From Corynebacterium glaucum (GTDB taxonomy: Bacteria > Actinomycetota > Actinomycetes > Mycobacteriales > Mycobacteriaceae), in contig NZ_CP047358.1 of the NCBI RefSeq assembly GCF_030408855.1, positions 558,001-622,000 of the forward strand: DNA of 64,000 bases, written 5' to 3'. Both the position numbers and the translations under genes were made by a program. Below, one piece after another: positions 26,566 through 37,486 of this stretch (within the stretch, counting starts at the first letter, position 1; each line of letters opens with the position of its first letter). The notes beneath the pieces are model-generated. The model was not told the DNA's origin and ran no database searches. It saw nothing but the letters and a program-made list of their open reading frames with translations.

Positions 26566-27393
26566 ATGACATCTGCAGAGCACGATCAGGCCATCAACCA
26601 GGGCATTGACCAGGGCATTGGCCAGGGCATTGGCCAGGGCATTGGCCAGGGTTTTGACCAGGGTTTTGAAACCGGTTCCGAGCAAGCTGAGGGGTTGAGC
26701 CCCTCCGCGCACGTGACCATCACCGGCCGCAACGTCGAAGTGCCGGAGCACTTCCAGGAACGTGTGAACACCAAGCTGGCGAAGATCGAGAAGCTTGATC
26801 CTTCGCTGACCTCCTTCCATGTTGAGCTGAAGCACGAGCCCAACCCGCGTCGTGAAGCGCAGGCGCAGCGTATTCAGATCACCGCAACCGGCAAAGGTCA
26901 TCTCGCCCGGGCGGAAGCGAAGGAAGACAGCTTCTACGCCGCGCTGGAATCCGCGATTGGCAAACTGGAGCGTTCCCTGCGCAAGGTGAAGGTGCGCCGT
27001 GAGATCTCCCGCTCTGGCCACCGCGCCCCGAAGTCGGCCGGTGTCATGGCGGCAGAGCTTGCCAACCAGGCTGCGGAGGCCCGCGCCGAGGAGCCGGGCA
27101 AGTACGACGTCGACCCCTACGCCGATCAGTTTGCTGACCTCGAGCCGGGTCAGATCGTCCGCCGGAAGCTGCACCCGAACAACCCGATAAGCGTCGACGA
27201 CGCTTTGAGCGAGATGGAGCTGGTAGGCCACGACTTCTACCTCTTCATCGATGAGGAAACACAGCGACCGAGCGTGGTGTACCGCCGCCACGCCTTCGAC
27301 TACGGGCTGATCGCGCTCGCGCCGGAGACCGAGATCTCTGCGGCTGCCGGGGACCAGGCCATGAACCCGGCGTCTGCTGACGTGAAGGCGTAA
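26566..27393 (+). CDS. hpf: Ribosome hibernation-promoting factor, long form
   Basis: This 275-residue protein stabilises idle ribosomes, with an N-terminal ribosome-binding domain (VTITGRNVEVPEHFQERV) and a C-terminal dimerisation domain (IVRRKLHPNNPISVDDALSEMELVGHDFYLFIDEET) that makes 100S dimers. Unusually, about 35 residues precede the first domain, with six four-residue units of the GI(G/D)Q/GFDQ type encoded by 12-bp tandem repeats. AGGAGG lies before the ATG at 26566. It sits between comF and secA, as in relatives. Confidence 0.93.
   Translation: MTSAEHDQAINQGIDQGIGQGIGQGIGQGFDQGFETGSEQAEGLSPSAHVTITGRNVEVPEHFQERVNTKLAKIEKLDPSLTSFHVELKHEPNPRREAQAQRIQITATGKGHLARAEAKEDSFYAALESAIGKLERSLRKVKVRREISRSGHRAPKSAGVMAAELANQAAEARAEEPGKYDVDPYADQFADLEPGQIVRRKLHPNNPISVDDALSEMELVGHDFYLFIDEETQRPSVVYRRHAFDYGLIALAPETEISAAAGDQAMNPASADVKA
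26599..26670 (+). repeat. 12-bp in-frame tandem repeat in hpf
   Basis: About six copies of CAGGGCATTGGC-like units, the central three identical, encode the N-terminal GIGQ repeats of HPF. Identical neighbouring units suggest slippage and possible length variation. Confidence 0.88.
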
Positions 27394-27431
27394 GTACGGC
27401 GTAAGCACGAAGCCGTCGATAAGCAACGAGC

Positions 27432-27470
27432 CCCCGCACCCCTGGAAACCGACTAGGGTGCGGGCGCTTT
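27432..27470 (+). terminator. Rho-independent terminator after hpf
   Basis: CCCGCACCC at 27433-27441 pairs with GGGTGCGGG at 27456-27464, followed by CGCTTTTG. A copy of the dispersed motif (27414-27424) lies immediately upstream, the only fully intergenic copy in the window. Confidence 0.8.
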
Positions 27471-27524
27471 TGCTCCCCAGCAAGTTCTCAGCTGCCCAGC
27501 TCGGAGTTCAAAACTTCGTGTGGG

Positions 27525-27530
27525 TACAAT
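27525..27530 (+). promoter_or_regulatory. -10 element of secA
   Basis: TACAAT with an upstream TGTGGG lies 42 bases before the GTG start and just after the hpf terminator, giving secA its own promoter. No convincing -35 was found. Confidence 0.55.
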
Positions 27531-27572
27531 AGCGCGTTGACGCTTCCTCGACCTTAAAGGATTTATACAACC

Positions 27573-30106
<2,534 letters not shown>

Positions 30107-30110
<4 letters not shown>

Positions 30111-30487
30111 AGCACCTTGAACGAGGTGAGACGGCCGTCTTCAATGCGGGCCGCCCACCCGTAGCGCTTGCCCGACACCGCCACGGTGCCGAACCATTCG
30201 CCGCCTTCCCGCACGTGGCAGGACAAAAGTTGCACCTTGCCGCGTTCGGGGGTGGTGCGTCGTCGCGCCCGGATGTGGTTGCGCACGCCCATCGCGAACA
30301 GGGCGTGGGTGAGCGATTCGGGGCTGCGGTTGCCAAACGCCGCTTCAAGGGCGTCGCGCACCAGCGGCGAGACCGGTTTCTGGGGCATTGCGCGTATCGA
30401 CGGCATGTGGTCGGCGCCTGGCCGTTTCGGTCGAGGCACCACGACCTTGATGTACTGGTGGCCGGGGGCGTAGTAGTACTGCGACAT
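30107..30487 (-). CDS. Rv3235-family protein
   Basis: This 126-residue protein matches the small actinobacterial Rv3235 family: a variable basic N-terminus, then a compact domain with [29 protein letters not shown] and a C-terminal [27 protein letters not shown]. The last part is beta-rich and resembles a SecA-associated or SH3-like fold, but the function is unknown. A GAGG site precedes the ATG. It converges on secA with a 4-base overlap. Confidence 0.75.
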
Positions 30488-30705
30488 GGTGGGTACCTCA
30501 GGGGGACAAAATGGCTTGGTGCAGAACGGCTGACGGACAGTCCCAGCAGCGAGCGCGGGGCAAACGCGCGTGGTGCTGAATACGGTGGCGGCAGGTAGTA
30601 TTGTGCTCGCTCGCGCAGCGCGGCCGCTAGGTTGCGCGCGCTCATTTGAATGCGCACGCGGAAGGGAACCGCGTTGGTGGACTACAGCGAAAGGCGATAC
30701 GTCGA

Positions 30706-31119
30706 ATGCAAGGATTGCTCATCGATTACGCAGGCGTTCTGGATCTTGACCCGGAGGATCAGCCCCGCTGGCAGGCGCTGATTGCGGCGGTGAAGGAAAA
30801 GGGTATCTCCACCGGCATCCTCTCCAACGAAGAAGCGGACACCGAAACCGCCGATGCGATCCGTGAGTGGGAGTTCCGCGGCGACATTGACGCCGTTGTC
30901 CTCTCCGGCGAGGTTGGGGCAGAGAAGCCCGAGCGCACCGCGTTTCAGGCGGCGTGTGACGCGATCGATGTGGACCTGCCGGAGTGCGTGATGATCGACG
31001 ACGACATCATGAATGTCCGCGCAGCCGTGGAATACGGCATGATCGGCATCCTCCACACGGCGTTCGAGCGCACCGCGGTGGAAATCCAGTCACTGTTCGG
31101 CATCGAGGGCGAGTTCTAG
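30706..31119 (+). CDS. HAD-superfamily hydrolase-like protein with altered motif I
   Basis: This 137-residue cytosolic protein has HAD motifs: LLIDYAGVLD at the N-terminus, GILSN (motif II), EKPE with the conserved Lys (motif III) and CVMIDDDIMNV (motif IV). It has no cap domain, so it is short for the family. Motif I reads DYAG where phosphatases have DxDG, so the second Asp (general acid) is missing and catalysis is doubtful. The ATG at 30706 fits the fold start. It overlaps the next gene by one base. Confidence 0.8.
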   Translation: MQGLLIDYAGVLDLDPEDQPRWQALIAAVKEKGISTGILSNEEADTETADAIREWEFRGDIDAVVLSGEVGAEKPERTAFQAACDAIDVDLPECVMIDDDIMNVRAAVEYGMIGILHTAFERTAVEIQSLFGIEGEF

Positions 31120-31613
31120 TGCGCGTGTACCTCCCCGCGACGTTCGGGATGCTCGAATCTCTCGACGCCGACGGGCTGGTCCACGCCCGTAACGGCTGGG
31201 GGTTCGCGGCAACACCCGAGCTGACCGAGTTCTACACCTCGGGCGACCAGGAAGAGATCGAGGCCATCGCTTTCGACGATGCCGCGCTCGCGTCCCTGCG
31301 TCTCCTCGCCATCGGGGACGAGGAGAAGTTCCCGCACCGCAGGGTCGTGATCTCTGTCGACACCGATGCCGAGCTCGCGCCCGACATGGGCGAGTCGGTG
31401 GTCAAGTTGTCGGGCCCAGTTGAGCTCAAGGATGTCGCGGCGATCCACGTTGATGTGAAGGAAGCGGAGGAAGCTACCGCACGAGCCATTGAGCTTGTCG
31501 ACGCCGCCGATCTCGGCGACGAAGACGCCGAGTTGGCAGTCGGGGACGCCCAAGACAACTACATGGCGTTCTACGACCCTAGCGAGCTACCGTTCCTCGT
31601 CGAGCTGCTTTAG
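31119..31613 (+). CDS. Conserved actinobacterial protein (DUF6912-like)
   Basis: This 164-residue protein starts VRVYLPATFGMLESLDADG, followed by a LASLRLLAI helix and a VVISVDTDAEL strand, and ends FYDPSELPFLVELL. These are features of a small actinobacterial family without known function. The GTG start overlaps the stop of the HAD gene (TAGTG), implying coupling. Its 3' end overlaps rsgA on the other strand by 27 bases. Confidence 0.75.
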   Translation: MRVYLPATFGMLESLDADGLVHARNGWGFAATPELTEFYTSGDQEEIEAIAFDDAALASLRLLAIGDEEKFPHRRVVISVDTDAELAPDMGESVVKLSGPVELKDVAAIHVDVKEAEEATARAIELVDAADLGDEDAELAVGDAQDNYMAFYDPSELPFLVELL

Positions 31614-32621
31614 TTCCCACTCGTTGTTCGAGTGCAGCGCCTCGAGGAGGCGTCGCACGGCGGCAACCCGCCGACCAATGGGGGAGTCAAGGTCGAATTC
31701 GTCCCACGCGCACTCCGGATCCGCCGGCGGACCCAGGTGGTTGCAACCGCGGGAGCACTGTTCGGTCGCAACGGCGAGCTCGGGGAACACGTCGATGATG
31801 GTCTCGGGTGAAATGTGAGCGAGCCCGAAGGAGCGTATGCCGGGAGTGTCGATGACCCAGCCGCCGCCGTCGAGCGGCAGCGCGACCGACTGAGTCGAGG
31901 TGTGGCGCCCTTTGCCCACACCGGACACTTCGCCGGTTTCGCGGTCCGCCTCCGGCACGATGCGGTTGACCAGCGTCGATTTGCCCACTCCCGAGTGGCC
32001 GATCAAAGCGGAGACATGCCCGGTAATGCGCGCCACGAGTGCGTCGATCGGTTCTTCGATGCCCACCTCGTACACATCGACGTCGAGGTCTTCGATCTCG
32101 CGCTGGAACTCGGACGGGTCGGCGATGTCGGACTTGGTCATGCACACGATCGGGGTCACCCCGCCGTCGAAGGCGGCGACAAGCGCCCGCTCGACAAAAC
32201 CGGTGCGCGGCGGCGGGTCGGCGGCGGCAACGACGATGAGCAGGAGCTCTGCATTTGCAACAATAATGCGCTCGTACGGGTCAGTGTCGTCGGCAGTGCG
32301 CCGCAGCACGGAGGTGCGGTCTTCGCGCTTCACGATGCGCGCCAAGGTGTCTTTCTCGCCAGAGGTGTCGCCGACAACACCGACACGGTCGCCCACTTCG
32401 ATGGAGAGGCGTTTGAGTTCCCGGGCACGCATGCAGGTGACCAACGTGTCGTCGTCAAGCATGACGCCCCAACGCCCGCGATCCTTGGTCACCACCATGC
32501 CGTGCTTAGCGTCGTCGTGGCTAGGCCGGTCCTTTGAGCGCGGCCGGGAACCCTTGCCGGGGCGGATACGGACGTCGGACTCGTCATAGCGCGACAGGTC
32601 GCCGAAGCCTCGCCGTGCCAT
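31587..32621 (-). CDS. rsgA: RsgA, ribosome small-subunit-dependent GTPase
   Basis: This 344-residue GTPase helps late 30S maturation. It has an N-terminal OB-fold (GRWGVMLDDDTLVTCMRARELKR), then circularly permuted GTPase motifs with G4 CMTKSD before G1 IGHSGVGKSTLVN and G3 DTPGIRSFG, and a C-terminal zinc site (QCSRGCNHLG...PEC). The ATG at 32621 shares a base with the aroA stop (TAATG), so it is coupled to aroA, an arrangement common in actinobacteria. Confidence 0.95.
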   Translation of the reverse strand: MARRGFGDLSRYDESDVRIRPGKGSRPRSKDRPSHDDAKHGMVVTKDRGRWGVMLDDDTLVTCMRARELKRLSIEVGDRVGVVGDTSGEKDTLARIVKREDRTSVLRRTADDTDPYERIIVANAELLLIVVAAADPPPRTGFVERALVAAFDGGVTPIVCMTKSDIADPSEFQREIEDLDVDVYEVGIEEPIDALVARITGHVSALIGHSGVGKSTLVNRIVPEADRETGEVSGVGKGRHTSTQSVALPLDGGGWVIDTPGIRSFGLAHISPETIIDVFPELAVATEQCSRGCNHLGPPADPECAWDEFDLDSPIGRRVAAVRRLLEALHSNNEWELKQLDEER

Positions 32622-33892
32622 TAACGGTGCACCATCGCAGTCCACATTTCGTCGAAGTCCGGCAATGTCTTCGCGGTGGTGCCGATGTTCTCCACCATCA
32701 CGCCCTCGGTTGTAAGGCCGATGATCGCGCCGGCAGTGGCCATGCGGTGGTCGTCGTAGGTCGCCCACGTGCCGCCGTGCAGCTCGGCGGGGGTGATGCG
32801 CAGACCGTCGGGGAGCTCTTCGCACGCACCGCCGAGGTTGTTGATCTCGCGGGTCAGCGCGGCTAGGCGATCCGTTTCGTGGCCGCGCAAGTGCGCAATG
32901 CCGGTGAGCTCGCTCGGGGTGGTCGCCTGCGTGGCGAGGGCGGCGACGGTGGGGGTGAGCTCGCCGATGTCGCTCATGTCGATGCGGAGCCCGCGCAGGC
33001 CGCCGCGCTGCGGCCCGCGCACCTCGAGCGTGTGGTGTTTGCCCTCGGCAATGAGGTCCACTTCGCAGCCCATGCGCTCCAAGATGAGACGGATGACATC
33101 GCCAGGTTGAGTGGTGTCCAGCGGCCAGTGCGGGATGCGCACCGCGCCACCGGTCACGGCCGCAGCGGCGAGGAAAGGGGTGGCGTTGGACAGGTCCGGC
33201 TCGATGTCGAAGTGCGTCGCCTGGATAGTCTGCGGCTCCACCTGCCACGTCTGACCCTCGGCGCGCACACGCACGCCGGCGTCAGCGAGCATCTGAATCG
33301 TCATCTCGATGTGGGGCATCGACGGCAGCATGCCGGCGGTGTTCTTCACAGTCACGCCGCGGTCGAACCGGGCGGCGGACAAGAGCAACCCGGAGACGAA
33401 CTGCGAGGATCCGGAGGCGTCGATCTCCACCTCGCCGCCTTCCGCACTGCCGCGGCCGTGGACAGTGAAAGGCAAGGTATCGCCGGCGACAGCCACGCCG
33501 AGCTGGCGCAGCGCATCGAGGATGGTGGTCATGGGGCGGTTGCGTGCGTACTCGTCGCCGTCGAAAAGCACGGGCCCATGCGCGAACGCCGCAACCGGCG
33601 GCAGAAACCGCATGACCGTGCCGGCCAGCCCGCAGTCCACCTCGGCGGCGCGCAGTTCGCGCGGATTCACGCGAATCGTGCCGCCTTCGTGCGCAAACTC
33701 CACGCCCATTGACGCCAGCGCCGCTTCCATCAGATCGGTATCACGCGAGCGCAGCGCACCGGCAATGGTGGATTGCCCGTTCGCAAGCGCGGTGAGGATG
33801 TAGGCCCGGTTGGTCATCGATTTCGACCCCGGCACCTCAACTGTGTGGGTAATCGGGGTCGCGGAATGCGGGGCGGGCCAAAGATCTGTCAT
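32621..33892 (-). CDS. aroA: AroA, 3-phosphoshikimate 1-carboxyvinyltransferase (EPSP synthase)
   Basis: This 423-residue enzyme joins shikimate-3-P and PEP in aromatic amino acid synthesis. It shows [54 protein letters not shown] and the C-terminal [13 protein letters not shown]. The start at 33892 is used because TATGAT lies exactly 7 bases upstream on the minus strand; no ribosome-binding site is present. It diverges from the SRAP gene with only 22 bases between start codons. Confidence 0.96.
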   Translation of the reverse strand: MTDLWPAPHSATPITHTVEVPGSKSMTNRAYILTALANGQSTIAGALRSRDTDLMEAALASMGVEFAHEGGTIRVNPRELRAAEVDCGLAGTVMRFLPPVAAFAHGPVLFDGDEYARNRPMTTILDALRQLGVAVAGDTLPFTVHGRGSAEGGEVEIDASGSSQFVSGLLLSAARFDRGVTVKNTAGMLPSMPHIEMTIQMLADAGVRVRAEGQTWQVEPQTIQATHFDIEPDLSNATPFLAAAAVTGGAVRIPHWPLDTTQPGDVIRLILERMGCEVDLIAEGKHHTLEVRGPQRGGLRGLRIDMSDIGELTPTVAALATQATTPSELTGIAHLRGHETDRLAALTREINNLGGACEELPDGLRITPAELHGGTWATYDDHRMATAGAIIGLTTEGVMVENIGTTAKTLPDFDEMWTAMVHR

Positions 33893-33898
33893 GCGAAC

Positions 33899-33907
33899 CA
33901 TCATAAT
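33899..33907. promoter_or_regulatory. Overlapping divergent -10 boxes of aroA and SRAP gene
   Basis: ATCATAAT-type sequence: read on the minus strand it gives TATGAT (33899-33904), 7 bases before the aroA ATG. Read on the plus strand it gives CATAAT (33902-33907), 7 bases before the ATG at 33915. The two hexamers share three base pairs, so simultaneous initiation would be mutually exclusive. Confidence 0.6.
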
Positions 33908-33914
33908 GACAGGT

Positions 33915-34574
33915 ATGTGCGGACGCTTTGTGCTTTTCACCTCCGGTCAGGACCTGTTTGACCAGGTCGCCACACTCCCCGGCGTGCGCGAGGTGGTAGC
34001 GCCCGACGGCACCCCGCCGCCGCGCTACAACGTTTCCCCCACGCAGCAGGTACCGCTCATCAGGCTTGAGGGCGACACCGCGCAGATCGACGCCGCGCGC
34101 TGGGGCCTGCTGCCCACCTGGAAAAAGGACGACACGGGCGCGCCGCTGTTCAACGCCCGCGGGGAAACGGTTGCGGAGAAGTCTTCGTTCCGCTCCGCCT
34201 TCAAAGCCCGGCGCGGGCTCATGGTCCTCGACGGTTACTACGAGTGGAAAACAGACGGCACCGACAAGCAGCCGTATTACGTTCGCCCGGAATCAGGTTT
34301 GCTCTACGCTGCGGCATTGTGGGAAACAGGGCTTGATCGCTTATCGACGACCATGGTGACCACCGAGGCGACCGAGAACATGTCGTGGCTTCACCACCGC
34401 TTGCCCCTGTTTTTGGCTCCAGAGGAAATCCGCACCTGGGTCGAGGGGACGCCGGAGGAGGCGCTGGCGCTGGTGGCACCGTCGCGGGTGGCTGGCAGCT
34501 TTGTGTGGCAAGAGGCGGACAAAGCCGTGGGCAATGTGCGCAACGACTACGCGGAGCTGATGTCGGCGAAGTGA
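33915..34574 (+). CDS. SRAP/YedK-type abasic-site DNA-crosslinking protein
   Basis: This 219-residue SOS response-associated peptidase-like protein caps abasic sites in single-stranded DNA through Cys2 (MCGRF). Other landmarks are [33 protein letters not shown], the catalytic Glu region GYYEWK and the His in [11 protein letters not shown] (usually HxRMP). The start lies 7 bases after CATAAT. It fits with the other DNA-repair genes in the window. It overlaps the converging YbaK gene by 28 bases. Confidence 0.92.
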   Translation: MCGRFVLFTSGQDLFDQVATLPGVREVVAPDGTPPPRYNVSPTQQVPLIRLEGDTAQIDAARWGLLPTWKKDDTGAPLFNARGETVAEKSSFRSAFKARRGLMVLDGYYEWKTDGTDKQPYYVRPESGLLYAAALWETGLDRLSTTMVTTEATENMSWLHHRLPLFLAPEEIRTWVEGTPEEALALVAPSRVAGSFVWQEADKAVGNVRNDYAELMSAK

Positions 34575-35020
34575 CCGCCGCCGAGGCGTGCGAGGTCATC
34601 CGGGGCGATCGCGATCGAAAGGCCGCGTTGGCCGGCGGAGACGGTGATTTGGGGGAGGGCGTTGACCGAGGCGTCGATAAGCAATGGGAGCCTGGTGAGC
34701 GTGCCCAGCGGTGAGATGCCGCCGACGATGTAGCCGGTGGTGCGCTGTGCTTTGGCTGGATCTGCGAGGGCGGCGTGCTTCCAGCCGAGCGCTTTCGCTG
34801 CCGCCTTGAGCGAGAGATGGCCAGCGACGGGCACGCAGCACAGCGCCATTTCGCGCTCGTTCGCGGAGTTGGCGATGACGAGCGTTTTCAGCGTCGCGTG
34901 CGGGTCAGTGCCGAGTTCCTGTGCCGCGTGTTCTCCGAAGTGGTCTTGGGCAGAGGTGTACTCGAGCACCTCGTGAGGTGTGTCCTTTACCGCCTCGAGA
35001 GCGCGGGTGCGTGCAGCCAT
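34547..35020 (-). CDS. ybaK: YbaK/EbsC-type Cys-tRNA(Pro) deacylase
   Basis: This 157-residue aminoacyl-tRNA editing protein hydrolyses mischarged Cys-tRNA(Pro). It has the YbaK core: [21 protein letters not shown] with the catalytic Lys, [31 protein letters not shown] and LLIDASV. The start at 35020 has an AAAGGA site. It diverges from sigH with 28 bases between starts. A copy of the dispersed motif lies near its end (34672). Confidence 0.9.
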   Translation of the reverse strand: MAARTRALEAVKDTPHEVLEYTSAQDHFGEHAAQELGTDPHATLKTLVIANSANEREMALCCVPVAGHLSLKAAAKALGWKHAALADPAKAQRTTGYIVGGISPLGTLTRLPLLIDASVNALPQITVSAGQRGLSIAIAPDDLARLGGGHFADISSA

Positions 35021-35035
35021 GATGAATCCTTTCCC

Positions 35036-35041
35036 TACAAT
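35036..35041 (+). promoter_or_regulatory. -10 element of sigH, leaderless
   Basis: TACAAT followed by 7 bases and the ATG at 35049. An in-frame ATG at 35040 overlaps this hexamer and is therefore not favoured. Confidence 0.5.
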
Positions 35042-35048
35042 GGCCACT

Positions 35049-35690
35049 ATGCCCGAAACCGACACCGACGCCGTCAACGAGTCCGTCAACGAGGCCGTCG
35101 ACGAGGTTGCGCTCAGCGAGCGCAAGGCGCGCTTCACCGAGGAAGCGATGCCGTTGCTCGACCAGCTCTACGGCGGTGCGCTGCGCATGACGCGCAACCC
35201 GCAGGACGCCGAGGACCTCGTGCAAGAGACGTACCTGAAGGCCTACAACGCGTTCGATTCCTTCAAACCGGGCACCAATTTGAAGGCGTGGTTGTACCGG
35301 ATTATGACCAACACCTACATCAACTCCTACCGCAAGAAGCAGCGCCGGCCGCTGGTGACATCGGCAGAAGACGTAACAGACTCCCAGCTCTACACTTCCA
35401 GCTCGCACGATTCGACGGGATTGGAATCTGCTGAGGTGGAGGCGCTGAAGCTGATGCCGAATTCTCGGATCTCCGAGGCGCTGAACGCGTTGAATGAGGA
35501 CTACCGCATGGTCGTTTACTACGCGGATGTGGAGGGTTTGGCGTACAAGGAAATCGCCGAAGTGATGGACATCCCGCTGGGAACCGTGATGAGTCGGCTG
35601 CACCGGGGAAGAAAACAGCTCCGCGAGATGTTGAAAGACGTAGCTAACGAACAAGGCATTGGACTCGACCGCGAACCGGAGGAGAAATAG
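35049..35690 (+). CDS. sigH: SigH, ECF sigma factor of oxidative/heat stress
   Basis: This 213-residue group 4 sigma factor (SigR/SigH type) directs transcription of thioredoxin, chaperone and mycothiol-recycling genes. Region 2 is visible as [31 protein letters not shown] with [19 protein letters not shown]. Region 4 is [40 protein letters not shown]. The N-terminus carries three 12-bp repeats encoding (A/S)VNE-like units (about 35068-35103). The anti-sigma gene rshA follows directly after the TAG stop. Confidence 0.95.
   Translation: MPETDTDAVNESVNEAVDEVALSERKARFTEEAMPLLDQLYGGALRMTRNPQDAEDLVQETYLKAYNAFDSFKPGTNLKAWLYRIMTNTYINSYRKKQRRPLVTSAEDVTDSQLYTSSSHDSTGLESAEVEALKLMPNSRISEALNALNEDYRMVVYYADVEGLAYKEIAEVMDIPLGTVMSRLHRGRKQLREMLKDVANEQGIGLDREPEEK
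35068..35103 (+). repeat. 12-bp in-frame tandem repeat in sigH
   Basis: Three copies of NCCGTCAACGAG-like units encode the [12 protein letters not shown] stretch at the SigH N-terminus, ahead of region 2. Confidence 0.8.
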
Positions 35691-35984
35691 ATGGCTAGCG
35701 GAAACTGCACGTGCACGCAGGGGAGTGGCCACGACACGCAGCTGCTCCTGTGCGAGATGTTCGACCCGGAAACCACGCAGAGGCGCGCCGAGGAGATTCG
35801 CCGCGAGATCGCGAACTGTCCTGAATGCCTGCGGCGCCTTGAATCAGAGCAGACAGTGCGCGGGTTGGTGCGTGACTGCTGCGGGCAGGCGAATGCGCCG
35901 GAGCCGCTGCGCCAGCGCATTATCGCCTCGATTACGACGGTGACCTACACCGAGACGTATACCGAGGTGCGCCGCCCTCGGTAA
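35691..35984 (+). CDS. rshA: RshA, anti-sigma factor of SigH
   Basis: This 97-residue zinc anti-sigma (ZAS)-type protein holds SigH inactive until oxidation. The CxxC of the motif is at residues 43-46 (NCPEC), with further Cys at 6, 8, 21, 63 and 64 and His14. The usual HxxxCxxC histidine is missing: the position four residues before Cys43 is Glu39. The gene starts immediately after the sigH stop, fixing its role by context. A terminator follows. Confidence 0.88.
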   Translation: MASGNCTCTQGSGHDTQLLLCEMFDPETTQRRAEEIRREIANCPECLRRLESEQTVRGLVRDCCGQANAPEPLRQRIIASITTVTYTETYTEVRRPR

Positions 35985-36015
35985 GTTGGCTCCGGTGAGT
36001 TGGCTCCGGTAGAGA

Positions 36016-36067
36016 AAACGCCACCTTCCGATCTGGCGTGAGTGCCAGGGTGGAAGGCGGCGTTTTT
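36016..36067 (+). terminator. Terminator of sigH-rshA operon
   Basis: AACGCC and CCTTCC on the left pair with GGAAGG and GGCGTT on the right around a short inner stem, followed by TTTTT. A 14-bp direct repeat, GAGTTGGCTCCGGT-like, occurs twice just before it (35983-36010). Confidence 0.8.
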
Positions 36068-36069
36068 GT

Positions 36070-36094
36070 GTGCCCGCATTCTGGTTGCGGGCAC
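36070..36094 (-). terminator. Hairpin after bL37
   Basis: GTGCCCGCA (36070-36078) and TGCGGGCAC (36086-36094) form a 9-bp perfect stem a few bases beyond the bL37 stop. There is no U-run on the minus strand, so termination strength is uncertain. It is placed back to back with the sigH-rshA terminator. Confidence 0.55.
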
Positions 36095-36100
36095 CGCTGC

Positions 36101-36175
36101 TTAAGAGTTAGGACGCTTACCGCGGTTAGCGCTCTTCTTGCGGCGGTCCTTGCGCTTACGACCACGTTTGCTCAT
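36101..36175 (-). CDS. Ribosomal protein bL37 (24 residues)
   Basis: This micro-gene encodes 24 residues beginning MSKRGRKRKDRRKK and ending NRGKRPNS. It has the composition and end signature of the tiny actinobacterial large-subunit protein bL37 (related to the AURKAIP1/COX24 domain). The ATG has a strong AAGGAGG site at ideal distance. Half the residues are Lys or Arg, as expected for an rRNA-binding peptide. It lies between rshA and whcE on the whcE strand. Confidence 0.88.
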   Translation of the reverse strand: MSKRGRKRKDRRKKSANRGKRPNS

Positions 36176-36266
36176 AGTGGGCCTCCTTGATGGGCTGGAA
36201 ATGAAAGCTTGTCGGCTTTCAACTGTATCGCCTGCAGATGTCGGCGGAGAAATCAGTACCGCGGGC

Positions 36267-36530
36267 TTAGACGGTCAGGCGGGCGCGGTTGCGGGCGCGT
36301 GCCTTGTTGCGGCGCTTGAGCGCGCGGCGCTCCTCCTCGGACATACCGCCCCACACGCCAGCATCCTGGCCGGTCTCAAGCGCCCACTTCAGGCATTGGG
36401 AGGTGACGGGGCAGCGGTTGCAAACAAGCTTGGCCTGGGCGATCTGGGACAGTGCCGGGCCCGAGTTGCCGACTGGGAAGAACAGTTCCGGGTCCTCGTC
36501 GCGACAGATTGCTTCGTGGCGCCAATCCAT
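36267..36530 (-). CDS. whcE: WhiB-family iron-sulfur regulator, WhcE (WhiB1 type)
   Basis: This 87-residue WhiB-like protein has cluster cysteines in ICRDED, VCNRCP and QCLKW, the GVWGGMSEEER turn and a basic C-terminal tail RRNKARARNRARL. In C. glutamicum whcE lies next to sigH-rshA and takes part in the oxidative-stress response. AAGGAG precedes the ATG. A weak SigH-like promoter (GGAAT at 36631-36635, GTC at 36610-36612, minus strand) is possible but imperfect. Confidence 0.92.
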   Translation of the reverse strand: MDWRHEAICRDEDPELFFPVGNSGPALSQIAQAKLVCNRCPVTSQCLKWALETGQDAGVWGGMSEEERRALKRRNKARARNRARLTV

Positions 36531-37003
36531 GGTGATACTCCTTGTGAAAATCGTGTTTTCGGTTTGTCAATCAGATGGGTGCGCACCACTCCATCGCCGA
36601 TTGCTCGGAGACGTTGCAAAGAAAAGTTTGATTCCAGGACCCCAGGCCGTGATCCCCAAATTGCTTTGAGGCCCGTCTTCCGGTTTCCCTGGCGTTAACC
36701 CTGTGGTGGCCTAGGGTTAAGGGCTGTTTAACCAGCCCGTTGCTTTTGCTACCCGAGAATAATTGCATGGTTTCTTGAAGCTCGCTAGGGGTTGGCCGTG
36801 AATTGTGACCTAACTCATAAATGCTGAGCTACATCTAGACGCCTTAAGGTTCTAGCGACGGGGCGGGTTGAGCCGGTGCGGTGCGCTGACCTGCGAAAAT
36901 CTAGTGAGCGAGAACTGCACAGAAGGTATGCGACGGTCAAATCACCAAACTGAGGTTCCTGAGTGCGCCAACCAGGGAAACCAGCCGGATACACTTACCG
37001 GTT
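36531..37003. promoter_or_regulatory. Long divergent regulatory region with candidate GlxR site
   Basis: These 473 bases contain no convincing gene. TGTGACCTAACTCATA at 36804-36819 fits the GlxR/CRP pattern TGTGANNTANNTCACA with one mismatch. TACACT at 36990-36995 lies 8 bases before the GTG at 37004 and is the likely -10 of the rightward gene. The length suggests several promoters or a long whcE leader. Confidence 0.5.
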
Positions 37004-37486
37004 GTGAGTGCGAACCATGACATTGAATCCCTCCAGCGCGAGGAATCCCTCGAGCGCGATGCGGCCGTTATGCCCCCGCTGATGCGCTTCGGTGCCGTCG
37101 TCGTGCTGCTGCAATGCGCCGCCATTTTCGTCTACATCGGCACGCTGATCGTGGCCCAGTTCGAAGGTGGCGACACGGTCATCGAATCGCAGTCCGCCGC
37201 CGCAAACTATGTCAACCTCGGCACAGCCATCTTCCTTGGAGTGATCTTCGGATTCATCACATGGGTATCGGTGGAGACGCTGCGCGGACGGCCGCGCGGA
37301 CAGGGGGCCATCATGCTGATCGAGGCCATCCTGTTTGGCGTAGCCATTTACATGTTCCGGGGCGGCGCGCCCTGGCTTGGCGCTGCGACGATGCTCACGT
37401 CGGTCCTTGTGTTAATCACGATTTTGCACCCGGATACCCGCCGATTTGCGGAGGCGAGGTATGCGGTGGCAAGGGGCCGTCGATAA
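37004..37486 (+). CDS. Small integral membrane protein, function unknown
   Basis: This 160-residue protein has a charged N-terminus and four predicted helices (about residues 28-50, 68-88, 98-116 and 120-140), ending in a basic tail. No catalytic motif is visible and the family was not recognised. It starts with GTG 8 bases after TACACT. The last codons and the TAA stop lie inside a copy of the dispersed motif (CGTCGATAAGC, 37478-37488), so the motif supplies the stop codon. Confidence 0.75.
   Translation: MSANHDIESLQREESLERDAAVMPPLMRFGAVVVLLQCAAIFVYIGTLIVAQFEGGDTVIESQSAAANYVNLGTAIFLGVIFGFITWVSVETLRGRPRGQGAIMLIEAILFGVAIYMFRGGAPWLGAATMLTSVLVLITILHPDTRRFAEARYAVARGRR

Noticed and set aside
26599..26670. 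Tandem repeat in hpf considered as a CRISPR-like array
   Set aside because: Units are 12 bp, directly adjacent without spacers and in frame with coding sequence.
36531..36640. Definite SigH promoter for whcE
   Set aside because: GGAAT is present at suitable spacing but the -10 reads GTC instead of GTT; kept only as a weak possibility.
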